From Nocardioides soli (GTDB lineage: Bacteria; Actinomycetota; Actinomycetes; Propionibacteriales; Nocardioidaceae): a DNA stretch of 64,000 nucleotides. Shown piece by piece: positions 27,228 through 35,555 of this stretch. Below the pieces are notes generated by a model that was not told the origin of the DNA, made no database searches, and saw only the letters and a list, made by a program, of their open reading frames with translations. The position numbers and the translations under genes were made by a program. Location: contig NZ_JACHWR010000001.1 of the NCBI RefSeq assembly GCF_014191495.1, positions 1,426,001 through 1,490,000 on the forward strand. The letters are read 5' to 3'. How positions within the stretch are numbered: position 1 is the first letter of the stretch; each line of letters begins with the position of its first letter.

Positions 27228-28061
27228 TCATCGCGGCGTCACGTTCTTGGGCCCGAGGGTGGAGAGCACGACGGCCAGCCCCTTGAGGGCGAGGCCGACG
27301 ATGGCCATGCAGAAGAGCACGGCGAAGACGTTCGGTGCGTCACCGAACTTCGAGTACTGCAGCACCAGGAACCCGAGTCCCTCGGTCGAGGCGACGAACT
27401 CGCCCGCGATCACTCCGAGAAGGGCGCCGACGATCGCGACGTCGAGCGACGGCAGGATGTAGGAGACGGCCCGCGGCACCCGGAGGAACCGGAGCTCCTG
27501 CCACATGGTCGCGCGGTAGGCCCGGAACAGCTCGGTCTCGTCCTTGTTGATCTCGCGCAGCCCGGTCGCGGCGTTGGCCAGCACCGGGAAGAACGCGATC
27601 GAGGCGCCCACGGCGACCTTGGACGACAGCCCGTAGCCGAACCACAGCACGAACAGCGGCGCCACGGCGATCTTGGGGAACGCCATGCCGACCAGGACGA
27701 AGGGGTAGAGCGCCCGGCGAGCGATCGGGACGAAGGCGAACAGGGCGCCACCCGCGATGCCGATGGCGACGCCGATGCCGACCGCGAGCAGCGTGGCCCA
27801 GGTCGTCACCCAGATGTGGGACCAGTACGTGCCCGAGCCGAACACGCCCTCCTTGAACGCATCCCACGTCGCGCTCGGCGACGGGAGCACGAGGTTGGAG
27901 ACGTACTCCGCGTCGTAGGCCCACTGCCAGCCGAGCAGCAGGCAGAGCCAGACGGCGAAGAGGGAGACGCAGGTGATCGCGACGTCGACGATCGTGCCTC
28001 GCTTCGGCCGGCTCGGCCGCCAGCGGGCCGGGAGCACGACCTCGGTCCACGAGCTAGCCAC
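27228..28061 (-). CDS. ABC importer permease (SsuC/TauC type)
   Basis: The 277-residue permease has six membrane helices and the cytoplasmic coupling loop with the EAA-like pattern at ELFRAYRATMWQELRFLRVP. I place the start at the GTG at 28061 because CGGAGGGGTGCCGAC ahead of it provides a near-perfect ribosome site; an in-frame GTG at 28085 is the alternative. It forms the membrane pore of the importer with the two genes downstream. Confidence 0.93.
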   Translation of the reverse strand: MASSWTEVVLPARWRPSRPKRGTIVDVAITCVSLFAVWLCLLLGWQWAYDAEYVSNLVLPSPSATWDAFKEGVFGSGTYWSHIWVTTWATLLAVGIGVAIGIAGGALFAFVPIARRALYPFVLVGMAFPKIAVAPLFVLWFGYGLSSKVAVGASIAFFPVLANAATGLREINKDETELFRAYRATMWQELRFLRVPRAVSYILPSLDVAIVGALLGVIAGEFVASTEGLGFLVLQYSKFGDAPNVFAVLFCMAIVGLALKGLAVVLSTLGPKNVTPR

Positions 28062-28097
28062 GTCGGCACCCCTCCGGCGCGGCACCGGACCCCGTCA

Positions 28098-29315
28098 TCA
28101 CCGGACACTCGCCTTCAGCGCGCGCCCGAGCGCCGCCACACCCTCGGCGATGGTCTCGGTGGAGACGTTGCTGAAGGCCATCCGGAGGAAGCGGCCGCCG
28201 CCGGCGTCGCCCGAGAACCGCTCGCCGGGGCGGCAGTAGACGCCGGCCTCCGCGACCCGGGCCGCCGCGGCGTCCCAGTCGATCTGCTCGGAGATCCGCA
28301 GCCACAGGAAGAACGAGCCGTCGGGCACGGTGAAGTCCACCCACTCCGCGCAGTGCTCGCGCAGCCCCGCGACGGCGGTGTCCCGCTTCGCCCGGTAGAC
28401 CTTGCGGATCTCGCCGATGTGCCGGTCGAGCATGCCGGACTCCGTGAAGCGGGCCATCACCCTCGCGAGGTGCTGGTTGACCCCGAGGTCCTGGCGCACC
28501 GCGCCCACGGCGGCGATGGCCTGATGGGAGCCCAGCACCCAGCCGAGCCGGAGCGCCGGGGCCACGGTCTTGCTGAAGCTGTCGGACTGGACGACCAGTC
28601 CCCCCTGGTCGAGGCTGAACAGGGTCGGCAGCGGATCCCCGTCGTAGCGCAGCTCCGCGTAGACGTTGTCCTCGTGCACCATGACGCGGTGGCGGTTCGC
28701 GATCTCGACCAGCCGGCGCCGGCGCTCGAGGCTCAGGCAGGTGCCGGTCGGCAGCTGGAAGGTCGGGATCGTGTAGATGAGCTTGGACCGGCGCCCGCTG
28801 CGCAGCAGCTCCTCGATCGTCGCGTCCAGCGCCTCGACGTCCATCCCGTCGGAGTCGACCGGGACGGGCACGATCTCGGCCCCCGCCGCCTCGAAGAAGC
28901 GCACGGCGTACGGGAACGTCGCCGCCTCGACCAGCACCACGTCACCCGGGTCGACGAACGCCTTGGCCACCAGGGCGATGCCCTGCACCGACCCCGAGGT
29001 GAGGATCAGGTTCATCGGGTCGAGCTGCCGGCCGTCGCGGGCCGCGAACCGGTCGGCGAGGACCCCTCGGAGGCCGCGCCAGCCGAGTACCAGCTCCTCG
29101 TAGCCGGTCGCGGCGTCGAAGTAGTCGTAGGACGGCCCGCCGACCTCGCGGCGTACGTCGTCCTCGAGAGCGGCCAGTGCCGCCAGCGGGAAGGTCTCCG
29201 TGGCCGGGTTGCCCTGGTCGAAGTTGTAGTGGATCTCCCCCTCGGGCTGGGGGAAGAACAGGGGCGGTCCGCCGGCGACGGCGGTGGAGACGAGATCGTC
29301 GATCTTGCTCGACAT
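28098..29315 (-). CDS. PLP-dependent aminotransferase, class I/II
   Basis: The 405-residue enzyme is a fold-type I aminotransferase similar to the 2-aminoadipate/MocR-type group. LILTSGSVQGIALVAKAFV binds the cofactor phosphate region, IPTFQLPTG and HEDNVYAELRY follow, and the Schiff-base lysine lies in SDSFSKTVAPALRLGW. The terminal arginine for the substrate carboxylate is likely in GRFLRMAFSN. The start is ATG with GAGAGG ahead. Next to a Rid-family gene, it suggests an amino group is removed from the substrate through a reactive enamine or imine. Confidence 0.9.
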   Translation of the reverse strand: MSSKIDDLVSTAVAGGPPLFFPQPEGEIHYNFDQGNPATETFPLAALAALEDDVRREVGGPSYDYFDAATGYEELVLGWRGLRGVLADRFAARDGRQLDPMNLILTSGSVQGIALVAKAFVDPGDVVLVEAATFPYAVRFFEAAGAEIVPVPVDSDGMDVEALDATIEELLRSGRRSKLIYTIPTFQLPTGTCLSLERRRRLVEIANRHRVMVHEDNVYAELRYDGDPLPTLFSLDQGGLVVQSDSFSKTVAPALRLGWVLGSHQAIAAVGAVRQDLGVNQHLARVMARFTESGMLDRHIGEIRKVYRAKRDTAVAGLREHCAEWVDFTVPDGSFFLWLRISEQIDWDAAAARVAEAGVYCRPGERFSGDAGGGRFLRMAFSNVSTETIAEGVAALGRALKASVR

Positions 29316-29324
29316 GGGCACCTC

Positions 29325-29783
29325 TCAGCCGATTCGGGTAGGGAGCGGGGGGAGGACGGCCGTCACGTCGACCTCCAGGAGGGCGTCCTCGTGCAGCAGT
29401 GCCTTCACGACGACGGCGGTCGACGCCGGGACGGTCGGGAGGAACCGGCGTCGTGCCTCGGCGTAGGCGGCCAGGTCGGCGGCGTCGGTCAGGTAGCAGA
29501 CCACCTTCACGACATCGCTCATCCGGCCGCCGACCGCGGCGAGGATGCCCTCGATGTTGCGGAAGCACCGGGTCGCCTGGCGGCCGCAGTCCCCGGGGGC
29601 GTCGATGCGGCCGTCGGGGTCGAGGGCGAGCTGTCCGGACAGGTAGACGTGCTCGCCGACCCGCGTGACCTGGGCGAGTCCGGTGTCGATGACGCCGTCC
29701 ACCTTCGAGACGGTGGTCCGGTCCGCCTCGACCAGGGGGAGCGCGACACGGCCGTCGCCTCCCTCAGGCGCTGTGGTAGGCAT
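29325..29783 (-). CDS. Rid-family (RidA-like) imine/enamine deaminase
   Basis: The 152-residue protein has the Rid fold: TRVGEHVYLSGQLALDPDGR near residue 40-60, QATRCFRNIEGILAAVG, then VVKVVCYLTD and the C-terminal PASTAVVVKALLHEDALLEV. The usual catalytic arginine of RidA proper (in the segment RxxV at the end) is replaced by K/A residues (VVVKALL), so it is probably a paralogue such as Rid2-7 rather than true RidA. The start overlaps the preceding SDR gene by 20 bases. Pairing with the aminotransferase fits detoxifying or processing an enamine intermediate. Confidence 0.88.
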   Translation of the reverse strand: MPTTAPEGGDGRVALPLVEADRTTVSKVDGVIDTGLAQVTRVGEHVYLSGQLALDPDGRIDAPGDCGRQATRCFRNIEGILAAVGGRMSDVVKVVCYLTDAADLAAYAEARRRFLPTVPASTAVVVKALLHEDALLEVDVTAVLPPLPTRIG

Positions 29784-30597
29784 TCCACCCGCCCGCGATG
29801 TCGAGGGAGGCGCCCGTGACGTAGCGGCCGGACTCCGACGCGAGGTAGTGCAGACCGGCCGTCACGTCCTCCAGCTCCAGCCAGGGGACCCGCATCGGGT
29901 TGAGGCTGGCGAACGTGTCGCGCACGTCGTCCTCGGTGGGGTCGGCGAGGTCCGGCCGGAAGAGCCGGTAGGTCTTGTCGTTGTGGCACATGTCGGTCGA
30001 GACCGACATCGGCGCCAGGGCGTTGACCGTCACGCCGAGCGGTGCCAGCTCGATCGCCAGCGACTTCACGAAGCCGATCACGCCCCACTTGGACGCGGCG
30101 TAGTTGGCGTTGTTGGGCCCACCCTCGCGCGCGACCGACGAGGAGGTCGCGATGATCCGCCCCGAGCGCTGCTCCTTCATGACCGGCACCACCGCGCGGA
30201 TCGACGTCGCGACCCCGGTGAGGTTGGCGCCGACGACGTCGTCCCACATGTCGTCGGTCATCTCCGCCACCGGGCCGAACGCCGCGACGCCGGCGTTGGC
30301 GACGAAGACGTCGACCGAGCCCCAGCGCTCCCGTGCGGTGTCGACGAACCGGCGCATGTCGCTCGAGCTCCGGGTGTCGCCGACCATCGCGAAGCACTCC
30401 GCGCCCCGCTCCTTCAGCATCGCCTCGGTGGTCCGCAGGTCCTCCTCGGTGCCCATCGGCGCGCAGCTGTCGAACTGCCGGCAGACGTCGACGATCCCGA
30501 CGCGCGCGCCCGCCTCGGCCAGCGCCAGGGCATGGTTGCGCCCCTGGCCCTTGGCTCCTCCGGTCACCAGGGCGACCTTGCCGCTGAACTCACTCAT
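29764..30597 (-). CDS. SDR dehydrogenase, probably mycofactocin-coupled type
   Basis: The 277-residue short-chain dehydrogenase has the nucleotide motif TGGAKGQGRNHALAL, NAGVAAF, the catalytic serine in IIATSSSVA and the pair Y-x3-K in NYAASKWG. The insertion after the second strand (DVCRQFDSCAPMGTEEDL) is typical of the carveol-dehydrogenase-like, mycofactocin-associated group, in which NAD is bound so tightly that an external electron carrier is needed. That subgroup call is by pattern only. The ATG has a strong GAGGAGGAG site ahead. Confidence 0.85.
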   Translation of the reverse strand: MSEFSGKVALVTGGAKGQGRNHALALAEAGARVGIVDVCRQFDSCAPMGTEEDLRTTEAMLKERGAECFAMVGDTRSSSDMRRFVDTARERWGSVDVFVANAGVAAFGPVAEMTDDMWDDVVGANLTGVATSIRAVVPVMKEQRSGRIIATSSSVAREGGPNNANYAASKWGVIGFVKSLAIELAPLGVTVNALAPMSVSTDMCHNDKTYRLFRPDLADPTEDDVRDTFASLNPMRVPWLELEDVTAGLHYLASESGRYVTGASLDIAGGWNAYHSA

Positions 30598-30627
30598 CCT
30601 TGTCTCCTCCTCGCATCGGTCGCCTCG

Positions 30628-31461
30628 TCAGGCGGAGTTGAGGGCGCTCAGCCCCGCGGACACGTCGAGCACCGAGCCCGTGGCCGAGGTGCCGCTGGCG
30701 GCCAGGAACCTCGCCGCGCGCACCACGTCGGTCATCGACACCCAGGCGGCGCCGTTCGGGTGCCGCGCGCCCAGCGCGGCCAGGGCCTCCTCGCCCCGGA
30801 GCACCTCGCGCCGGTCGGCCGCGGCCGACCGGAACGCGTCCGACTCCGTCAGGGCGGTCTCGACCGGTCCGACGCACAGCACGTGGACGGCGACGCCGGC
30901 CCCGGCCGACTCGAGCGCGACCGACTTGGCGAACCCGATCGCGGCCCAGCCGGCGGCACTGACGTGCGACAGCCGCGCCGCGCCGCGGCGGGCCTCGTCG
31001 CCGACGACCTGGAGGATGGCGCCGCCACCTCGCTCGGTCATCGGGCCGATCACCGCGCGCACCAGGTTGTAGGCGCCGTGCAGGTTCGTGTCGACGACCT
31101 CCGCCCAGTGCTCGTCCGACATCTCGTCGGCGTCGACGACCGAGCACACCCCGGCGCAGTTGACGACGACGTCGGGGCACCCGACGTCGCGCACGATCTC
31201 GTCGACCGCGGCCGCGACGGCGCGACGGTCGCGCACGTCCACGGCATACGTCGTGCACCGGGCGCCGCTCGCGCGCACGGACTCCGCCGCGCGCGCCAGG
31301 TCGTCCGGTCCGGCCGCGTCGTACCCGAGGGTCGACATCGCCCCGGGTGCGTCCAGCAGGACCAGCACCGCACCGTCCGCGGCCATGGACCGGGCGACCT
31401 CGAGGCCGATGCCCCGTGCCCCGCCCGTGACCACGACCACCTTGTCCCTGAAGCTCTCCAT
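30628..31461 (-). CDS. SDR-fold protein lacking the catalytic residues
   Basis: The 277-residue protein keeps the SDR cofactor motif (VTGGARGIGLEVA), NCAGV and the DTNLHG asparagine. Aligned with its operon neighbour, the catalytic Ser, Tyr and Lys are all replaced: the stretch is ILQVVGDEARRG, then SHVSAAGWAAIGFAKS, putting Val for Tyr and Gly for Lys. The frame is intact throughout, so this is not a frameshift artefact. The start is taken at the ATG with AGGAG eight bases before. It may be a structural partner or cofactor-binding regulator of the active dehydrogenase. Confidence 0.85.
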   Translation of the reverse strand: MESFRDKVVVVTGGARGIGLEVARSMAADGAVLVLLDAPGAMSTLGYDAAGPDDLARAAESVRASGARCTTYAVDVRDRRAVAAAVDEIVRDVGCPDVVVNCAGVCSVVDADEMSDEHWAEVVDTNLHGAYNLVRAVIGPMTERGGGAILQVVGDEARRGAARLSHVSAAGWAAIGFAKSVALESAGAGVAVHVLCVGPVETALTESDAFRSAAADRREVLRGEEALAALGARHPNGAAWVSMTDVVRAARFLAASGTSATGSVLDVSAGLSALNSA

Positions 31462-31489
31462 CGAGCTCACTCCTCTCCCGGCGCCGCGA

Positions 31490-32371
31490 TCAGTAGCCCG
31501 CGAAGCCGGCGCCGTCGGAGGACAGGACGACGTCCTCGAAGAACGGCCCGGTCTTGACGCTCTTCTCCCACGCGTCGTCGGAGGAGAGCGTGCGTGCCAT
31601 CGCGAGCTTGTAGGCGTCGTCGCCGATCGGCAGCCGCACCGGCGGGGTCTGCTGGAGCTCGACCATGTCGGCCATCACGATGCCGACGGCCTCGGGCCCC
31701 GGTCGGGTCTCGGCCATCACGCGGAAGGCCTCCAGCGCCTTCTCCGCCGACTTCTGGTACGGGCTGCGACCCTCGCTGAGGGCGTCGCAGACCGCCAGCG
31801 ACGTGGTCGCCCAGTCGCTGCGGTACATGCCCGGCTCGAGCATGGTCACCTTGATCCCGAACCGGTCGACCTCGTAGCGGAGTGCCTCGGTCATCGCCTC
31901 GATCGCCGCCTTGGTCGCCGAGTACATCCCGGTCAGCGGGGCGACCAGCTTCGCGCCGAGCGAGCTGACGTTGACGATCGTGCCGCCACCGGCCGCGCGC
32001 ATGTGCGGGACGACGGCCTTGCAGACCCGCCACTCCCCCATGAAGTTGGTGTTGAACTGCCGGAAGAGCTCCTCCTCCGTGAGGTCCTCGACCGCGCCGT
32101 AGAGGCCGTACCCGGCGTTGTTGACGACCGCGTCGATGCGTCCGTGCCGGGCGACGATCCCCTCGACCACGGCGACCACCTGGTCGGACTCCGTCACGTC
32201 CAGCCGGACGGTCTCGATGAGCTCCTCGTAGCCCGCCCGCACCCGGTCGCCGTCGCGCTCCGGGCTCCGCATCGATGCCACGACGCGGTGGCCGCGGCGC
32301 GCCAGCTCGCGCGCCGCCACCTCCCCGAAGCCCCTCGACGCACCGGTGATGAGTACAACCCGCTGCTCCAC
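31490..32371 (-). CDS. SDR dehydrogenase/reductase, first gene of the 11-gene operon
   Basis: The 293-residue enzyme has a full SDR set: ITGASRGFGEVAA, NNAGYGLYGAVE, NVSSLGAK and MYSATKAAIEAM with catalytic Tyr and Lys. The pattern resembles the short-chain oxidoreductases acting on retinol- or steroid-like alcohols. The start is the GTG at 32371, six bases after AAGGAG; the frame continues upstream but only into the regulatory region. As the first gene it should define the promoter, which faces the divergent TetR gene. Confidence 0.88.
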   Translation of the reverse strand: MEQRVVLITGASRGFGEVAARELARRGHRVVASMRSPERDGDRVRAGYEELIETVRLDVTESDQVVAVVEGIVARHGRIDAVVNNAGYGLYGAVEDLTEEELFRQFNTNFMGEWRVCKAVVPHMRAAGGGTIVNVSSLGAKLVAPLTGMYSATKAAIEAMTEALRYEVDRFGIKVTMLEPGMYRSDWATTSLAVCDALSEGRSPYQKSAEKALEAFRVMAETRPGPEAVGIVMADMVELQQTPPVRLPIGDDAYKLAMARTLSSDDAWEKSVKTGPFFEDVVLSSDGAGFAGY

Positions 32372-32419
32372 CCCTGCTCCTTCCACCTTGTGACTGCCGT
32401 CACCTCGTTCGTGGCGCAT

Positions 32420-32466
32420 AGTTGAGCACAGGTTCAGAAGTTGAGCAAGCATTCGGATGTTGAAGG
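32420..32466. promoter_or_regulatory. three 9-bp direct repeats at 19-bp spacing
   Basis: AGTTGAGCA occurs at 32420-32428 and 32439-32447, and a related TGTTGAAGG at 32458-32466, each 19 bases apart. They lie in the 165-base gap between the SDR operon (minus) and the TetR gene (plus), where both promoters must be. A regular array such as this is a likely regulator-binding region, though TetR proteins usually bind palindromes. Confidence 0.5.
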
Positions 32467-32536
32467 TTCGTTCGGGTTAGGCTTGAATGGCGCAGCCCGC
32501 AGTGCCGACCTCCCGAGAAAGCGGTTCCACGACGAC

Positions 32537-33244
32537 ATGACAGATGGCCCCGGTCGATCGCGACCCGTCCCCGGCGACCCGTCGCCGCCGGCGACGGGTC
32601 CGAGCGCGTCGCTGCGCTCCACCATCGAGAAGGCGGCCGAGTCGGAGCGGACCCTGACCAGACAGGGGCGCCGCACCCGCAACCAGCTGATCGTCGGCGC
32701 CCGGAAGGTCTTCGAGGAGAAGGGCTACCACCACACCCGGATCGCCGACATCACCGCCGCCGCGGACACCGCGATCGGGTCGTTCTACACCTACTTCGAG
32801 TCGAAGGAGGAGATCTTCCGGATCCTCCTGATCGAACTCGAGAACGAGGTGTACGAGGAGCCGACCCGGCTGCCGCGCGACGCGGCACCGCAGGAGCGGC
32901 TGCGCGAGACGAACCGGCTCTACTTCCAGTCCTTCCGGCGCAACGCCGCGCTCTGGGCCGTCATCGAGGAGGCGGCCATGAACAACGACGAGGCCCGCGA
33001 GGTCCTGAGCGGCCGGCACCACCAGAGCCGGGCCCGCACCGAGGCGGCCCTGCGCGCCTGGCAGCAGGCGGACCTGATCCCGGCCGACATCGACGTCGCC
33101 TTCTTCGCCACGGCGCTGGGTGCGATGACCGAGCGCTGCGCGTTCCTGTGGTTCGTGCTCGGGGAGCCGATCGACTTCGACGAGGCGGTCGACCGGATCA
33201 CCGAGATCTGGGTGCACGCACTGCGCCTGGGTCCGCGCACCTGA
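32537..33244 (+). CDS. TetR-family transcriptional regulator
   Basis: The 235-residue regulator has a proline-rich N-terminal extension of about 35 residues, then the TetR helix-turn-helix: RTRNQLIVGARKVFEEKGY followed by TRIADITAAADTAIGSFYTY. The ligand domain is helical and unclassified. I chose the ATG at 32537; the frame is open to a TTG at 32441, which sits inside the repeat array and is unlikely. It diverges from the SDR operon and is transcribed towards the LLM gene, so it may control either unit. Confidence 0.92.
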   Translation: MTDGPGRSRPVPGDPSPPATGPSASLRSTIEKAAESERTLTRQGRRTRNQLIVGARKVFEEKGYHHTRIADITAAADTAIGSFYTYFESKEEIFRILLIELENEVYEEPTRLPRDAAPQERLRETNRLYFQSFRRNAALWAVIEEAAMNNDEAREVLSGRHHQSRARTEAALRAWQQADLIPADIDVAFFATALGAMTERCAFLWFVLGEPIDFDEAVDRITEIWVHALRLGPRT

Positions 33245-33254
33245 CGCTCACCCC

Positions 33255-33291
33255 TTGCGGCAACCACGACCGTGACAGTTAGGCTGTCACG
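33255..33291 (+). promoter_or_regulatory. leaderless promoter with operator palindrome
   Basis: TTGCGG (33255-33260) and TTAGGCT (33279-33285) form a candidate -35/-10 pair with 18-base spacing, and the start ATG at 33292 follows within about seven bases, so the transcript may begin at the A of ATG. CGTGACAG (33271-33278) and CTGTCACG (33284-33291) are perfect inverted repeats around five bases and overlap the -10, an ideal operator. Confidence 0.6.
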
Positions 33292-34329
33292 ATGAAGCTC
33301 TCGACGCCGTTGATGTACGCCGGCAACCCCCGCGAGGCCGCCGACCAGGTGGCCGGACTCGAGAAGGCCGGACTGGACACGGTCTGGGTCGCCGAGGCCT
33401 ACGGGTTCGACTCCCCCACGCTGATGGGCTACCTCGCCGCGAAGACCGAGACCATCGAGATCGGCGCCGGCATCCTCAACGTCTTCTCGCGTACGCCGGG
33501 CGCGCTGCTGCAGACCGCGGCCGGCCTCGACAACGTGTCCGGCGGCCGGGCGGTGATCGGCCTCGGCGCGTCCGGGCCCCAGGTGATCGAGGGGTTCCAC
33601 GGGCTGCCGTACGACCGGCCGCTGGGCCGCACCCGCGAGGTCATCTCGATCATCCGCCGGGGCCTGCGCCGCGAGACGCTCGTCCACGACGGCCGGACCG
33701 TCACGCTGCCGCTGCCGGCCGACCAGGGCCTCGGCCTCGGCAAGCCGCTCAAGCTGCTCACCCGGCCCGAGCGCAGCGCCGTGCCGATCTGGGTCGCGGC
33801 CCTCGGCGACGCCAACGTCGCGATGACCGCCGAGGTCGCCGACGGGTGGCTGCCGTTCCTGTTCCTGCCCGAGAAGGCCCCGCAGGTGTGGGGCGAGGCG
33901 CTCGCGAAGGGCGCCGCGAAGCGCTCCCCCGACCTCGCGCCCCTGGAGATCTCCGCCGGCGGCATGCTCGCGATCGGCGAGGGCGAGGACACCAAGAAGC
34001 TGCTCGACCTGATGCGCCCGATGTACGCGCTCTACGTCGGCGGCATGGGCGCCCGCGGCAAGAACTTCTACCACGACCTCGCCTGCCAGTACGGCTACGA
34101 GAAGGAGGCCAACCAGATCCAGGACCTCTACCTCGGCGGCAACAAGCGCGACGCCGAGGCGATCGTGCCCACCGAGTGGCTCGAGGCCGGCAACCTGGTC
34201 GGCCCCGCGTCGTACGTCCGGGAGCGGATCGCCGCCTTCCGCGAGGCCGGAGTCACCAACCTGCAGATCTCGCCGGTCTCCGACGACCCGGCGGCCGCCG
34301 TCGCCCAGGTCAAGGAGTGGGTGTCCTGA
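33292..34329 (+). CDS. LLM-class F420-dependent oxidoreductase
   Basis: The 345-residue protein is a bacterial luciferase-like barrel of the F420-dependent type. Family segments are DTVWVAEAYGFDSPTLMGYL, IEIGAGILNVFSRTP, RAVIGLGASGPQVIEGFHG and PIWVAALGDANVAMTAEVADG. In actinobacteria such proteins use F420 to oxidise or reduce alcohols and acyl derivatives; the substrate is not readable. It is coupled to the acyl-CoA dehydrogenase by TGATG and starts with a probable leaderless transcript. Confidence 0.9.
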   Translation: MKLSTPLMYAGNPREAADQVAGLEKAGLDTVWVAEAYGFDSPTLMGYLAAKTETIEIGAGILNVFSRTPGALLQTAAGLDNVSGGRAVIGLGASGPQVIEGFHGLPYDRPLGRTREVISIIRRGLRRETLVHDGRTVTLPLPADQGLGLGKPLKLLTRPERSAVPIWVAALGDANVAMTAEVADGWLPFLFLPEKAPQVWGEALAKGAAKRSPDLAPLEISAGGMLAIGEGEDTKKLLDLMRPMYALYVGGMGARGKNFYHDLACQYGYEKEANQIQDLYLGGNKRDAEAIVPTEWLEAGNLVGPASYVRERIAAFREAGVTNLQISPVSDDPAAAVAQVKEWVS

Positions 34330-35477
34330 TGCCCGCCCGCCCCTCCATCTACGAGCAGGAGCACGAGGACTTCCGCGCGAGCGTGCGCGCCTTCGTCGAG
34401 AAGGAGGTCGTCCCCCACCACGACCAGTGGGAGGCCGACGGCCAGGTCAGCCGCGAGGTGTGGCGCCGGGCCGGCGCGGCGGGGCTGCTCTGCTTCGACG
34501 TCGAGGAGGAGTACGGCGGCGCCGGGGTCGACGACTTCCGCTACCACGCCATCGTCGCCGAGGAGCTGGCCCGGGTCGGCGCGAGCGGCCCCGGCCTCCC
34601 CGTGCACAGCGACATCATCGTCCCCTACATCTCCGCGCTGGGGACGCCGGAGCAGAAGCGGCGCTGGCTGCCCGGCCTGGTCAGCGGCGAGATCATCTCC
34701 GCGATCGCGATGACCGAGCCCGGCGCCGGCAGCGACCTCCAGGGGATCCGCACCTCGGCCGTCGACCGGGGCGACCACTACCTGCTCAACGGGTCCAAGA
34801 CCTTCATCAGCAACGGCATCCTCTCCGACCTGGTGATCGTCGTGTGCCGCACCGACCCCGACGCGGGCCACCAGGGCATCAGCCTGCTGGTCGTCGAGCG
34901 GGGCATGACGGGCTTCGGCCGCGGCCGCAACCTCGACAAGGTCGGCATGAAGGCGCAGGACACCGCCGAGCTCTTCTTCGACGACGTCGAGGTGCCCAAG
35001 GCGAACCTGCTCGGCGAGGAGGGCTCGGGCTTCGTCTCGCTGATGACGAACCTCCCGCGGGAGCGCGTCTCGATCGCGGCGATGGCGGTCGCCGCGATCG
35101 AGCACGTCCTCGACCTGTCGCTGGCCTACGCCAAGGAGCGGCAGGCCTTCGGCAGGCCGATCGGCTCCTTCCAGCACAACCGCTTCGTGCTGGCCGAGAT
35201 GGCCACCCACGCCCACGTCGCGCGGGTCTTCGTCAACGACTGCATCCTCAAGCTGAACGCCGGCGAGGTCGACACCGCGCTCGCGTCGATGGCGAAGTGG
35301 TGGACCACCGAGCTGCAGAAGCAGGTCGTCGACGCGGGCGTGCAGCTGCACGGCGGCTACGGCTACATGACGGAGTACCCGATCGCGAAGGCGTTCACCG
35401 ACAGCCGGATCCAGACGATCTACGGCGGCACCACCGAGATCCAGAAGGAGATCATCGGCCGCAGCCTGGGTATCTGA
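34329..35477 (+). CDS. acyl-CoA dehydrogenase
   Basis: The 382-residue flavoenzyme introduces a double bond at C2-C3 of an acyl-CoA. Signatures present are AMTEPGAGSDLQGIRTSA, RQAFGRPIGSFQHNRF and the C-terminal QIYGG-type segment TIYGGTTEIQKEIIGRSLG, with the usual glutamate region of the medium/short-chain group. The ATG overlaps the upstream stop by one base. Electron transfer goes through ETF, not encoded here. Confidence 0.94.
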   Translation: MPARPSIYEQEHEDFRASVRAFVEKEVVPHHDQWEADGQVSREVWRRAGAAGLLCFDVEEEYGGAGVDDFRYHAIVAEELARVGASGPGLPVHSDIIVPYISALGTPEQKRRWLPGLVSGEIISAIAMTEPGAGSDLQGIRTSAVDRGDHYLLNGSKTFISNGILSDLVIVVCRTDPDAGHQGISLLVVERGMTGFGRGRNLDKVGMKAQDTAELFFDDVEVPKANLLGEEGSGFVSLMTNLPRERVSIAAMAVAAIEHVLDLSLAYAKERQAFGRPIGSFQHNRFVLAEMATHAHVARVFVNDCILKLNAGEVDTALASMAKWWTTELQKQVVDAGVQLHGGYGYMTEYPIAKAFTDSRIQTIYGGTTEIQKEIIGRSLGI

Positions 35478-35555
35478 GGGCGCCGCTCTGGCCCTGCGGC
35501 CCGCGATCGGCGAGGCTGTGATCCTCGTCACTGCGATGCCATCGAGGAGCAGCCG

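Noticed and set aside
30940..31010. Frameshift as the explanation of the missing SDR triad
   Set aside because: I read the other two frames across the region; neither supplies a Y-x3-K, and the residues on both sides stay in the same frame as the rest of the SDR.
32441..32536. Upstream TTG start for the TetR gene
   Set aside because: It lies within the direct-repeat array and the likely promoter, with no ribosome site and no homologous residues.
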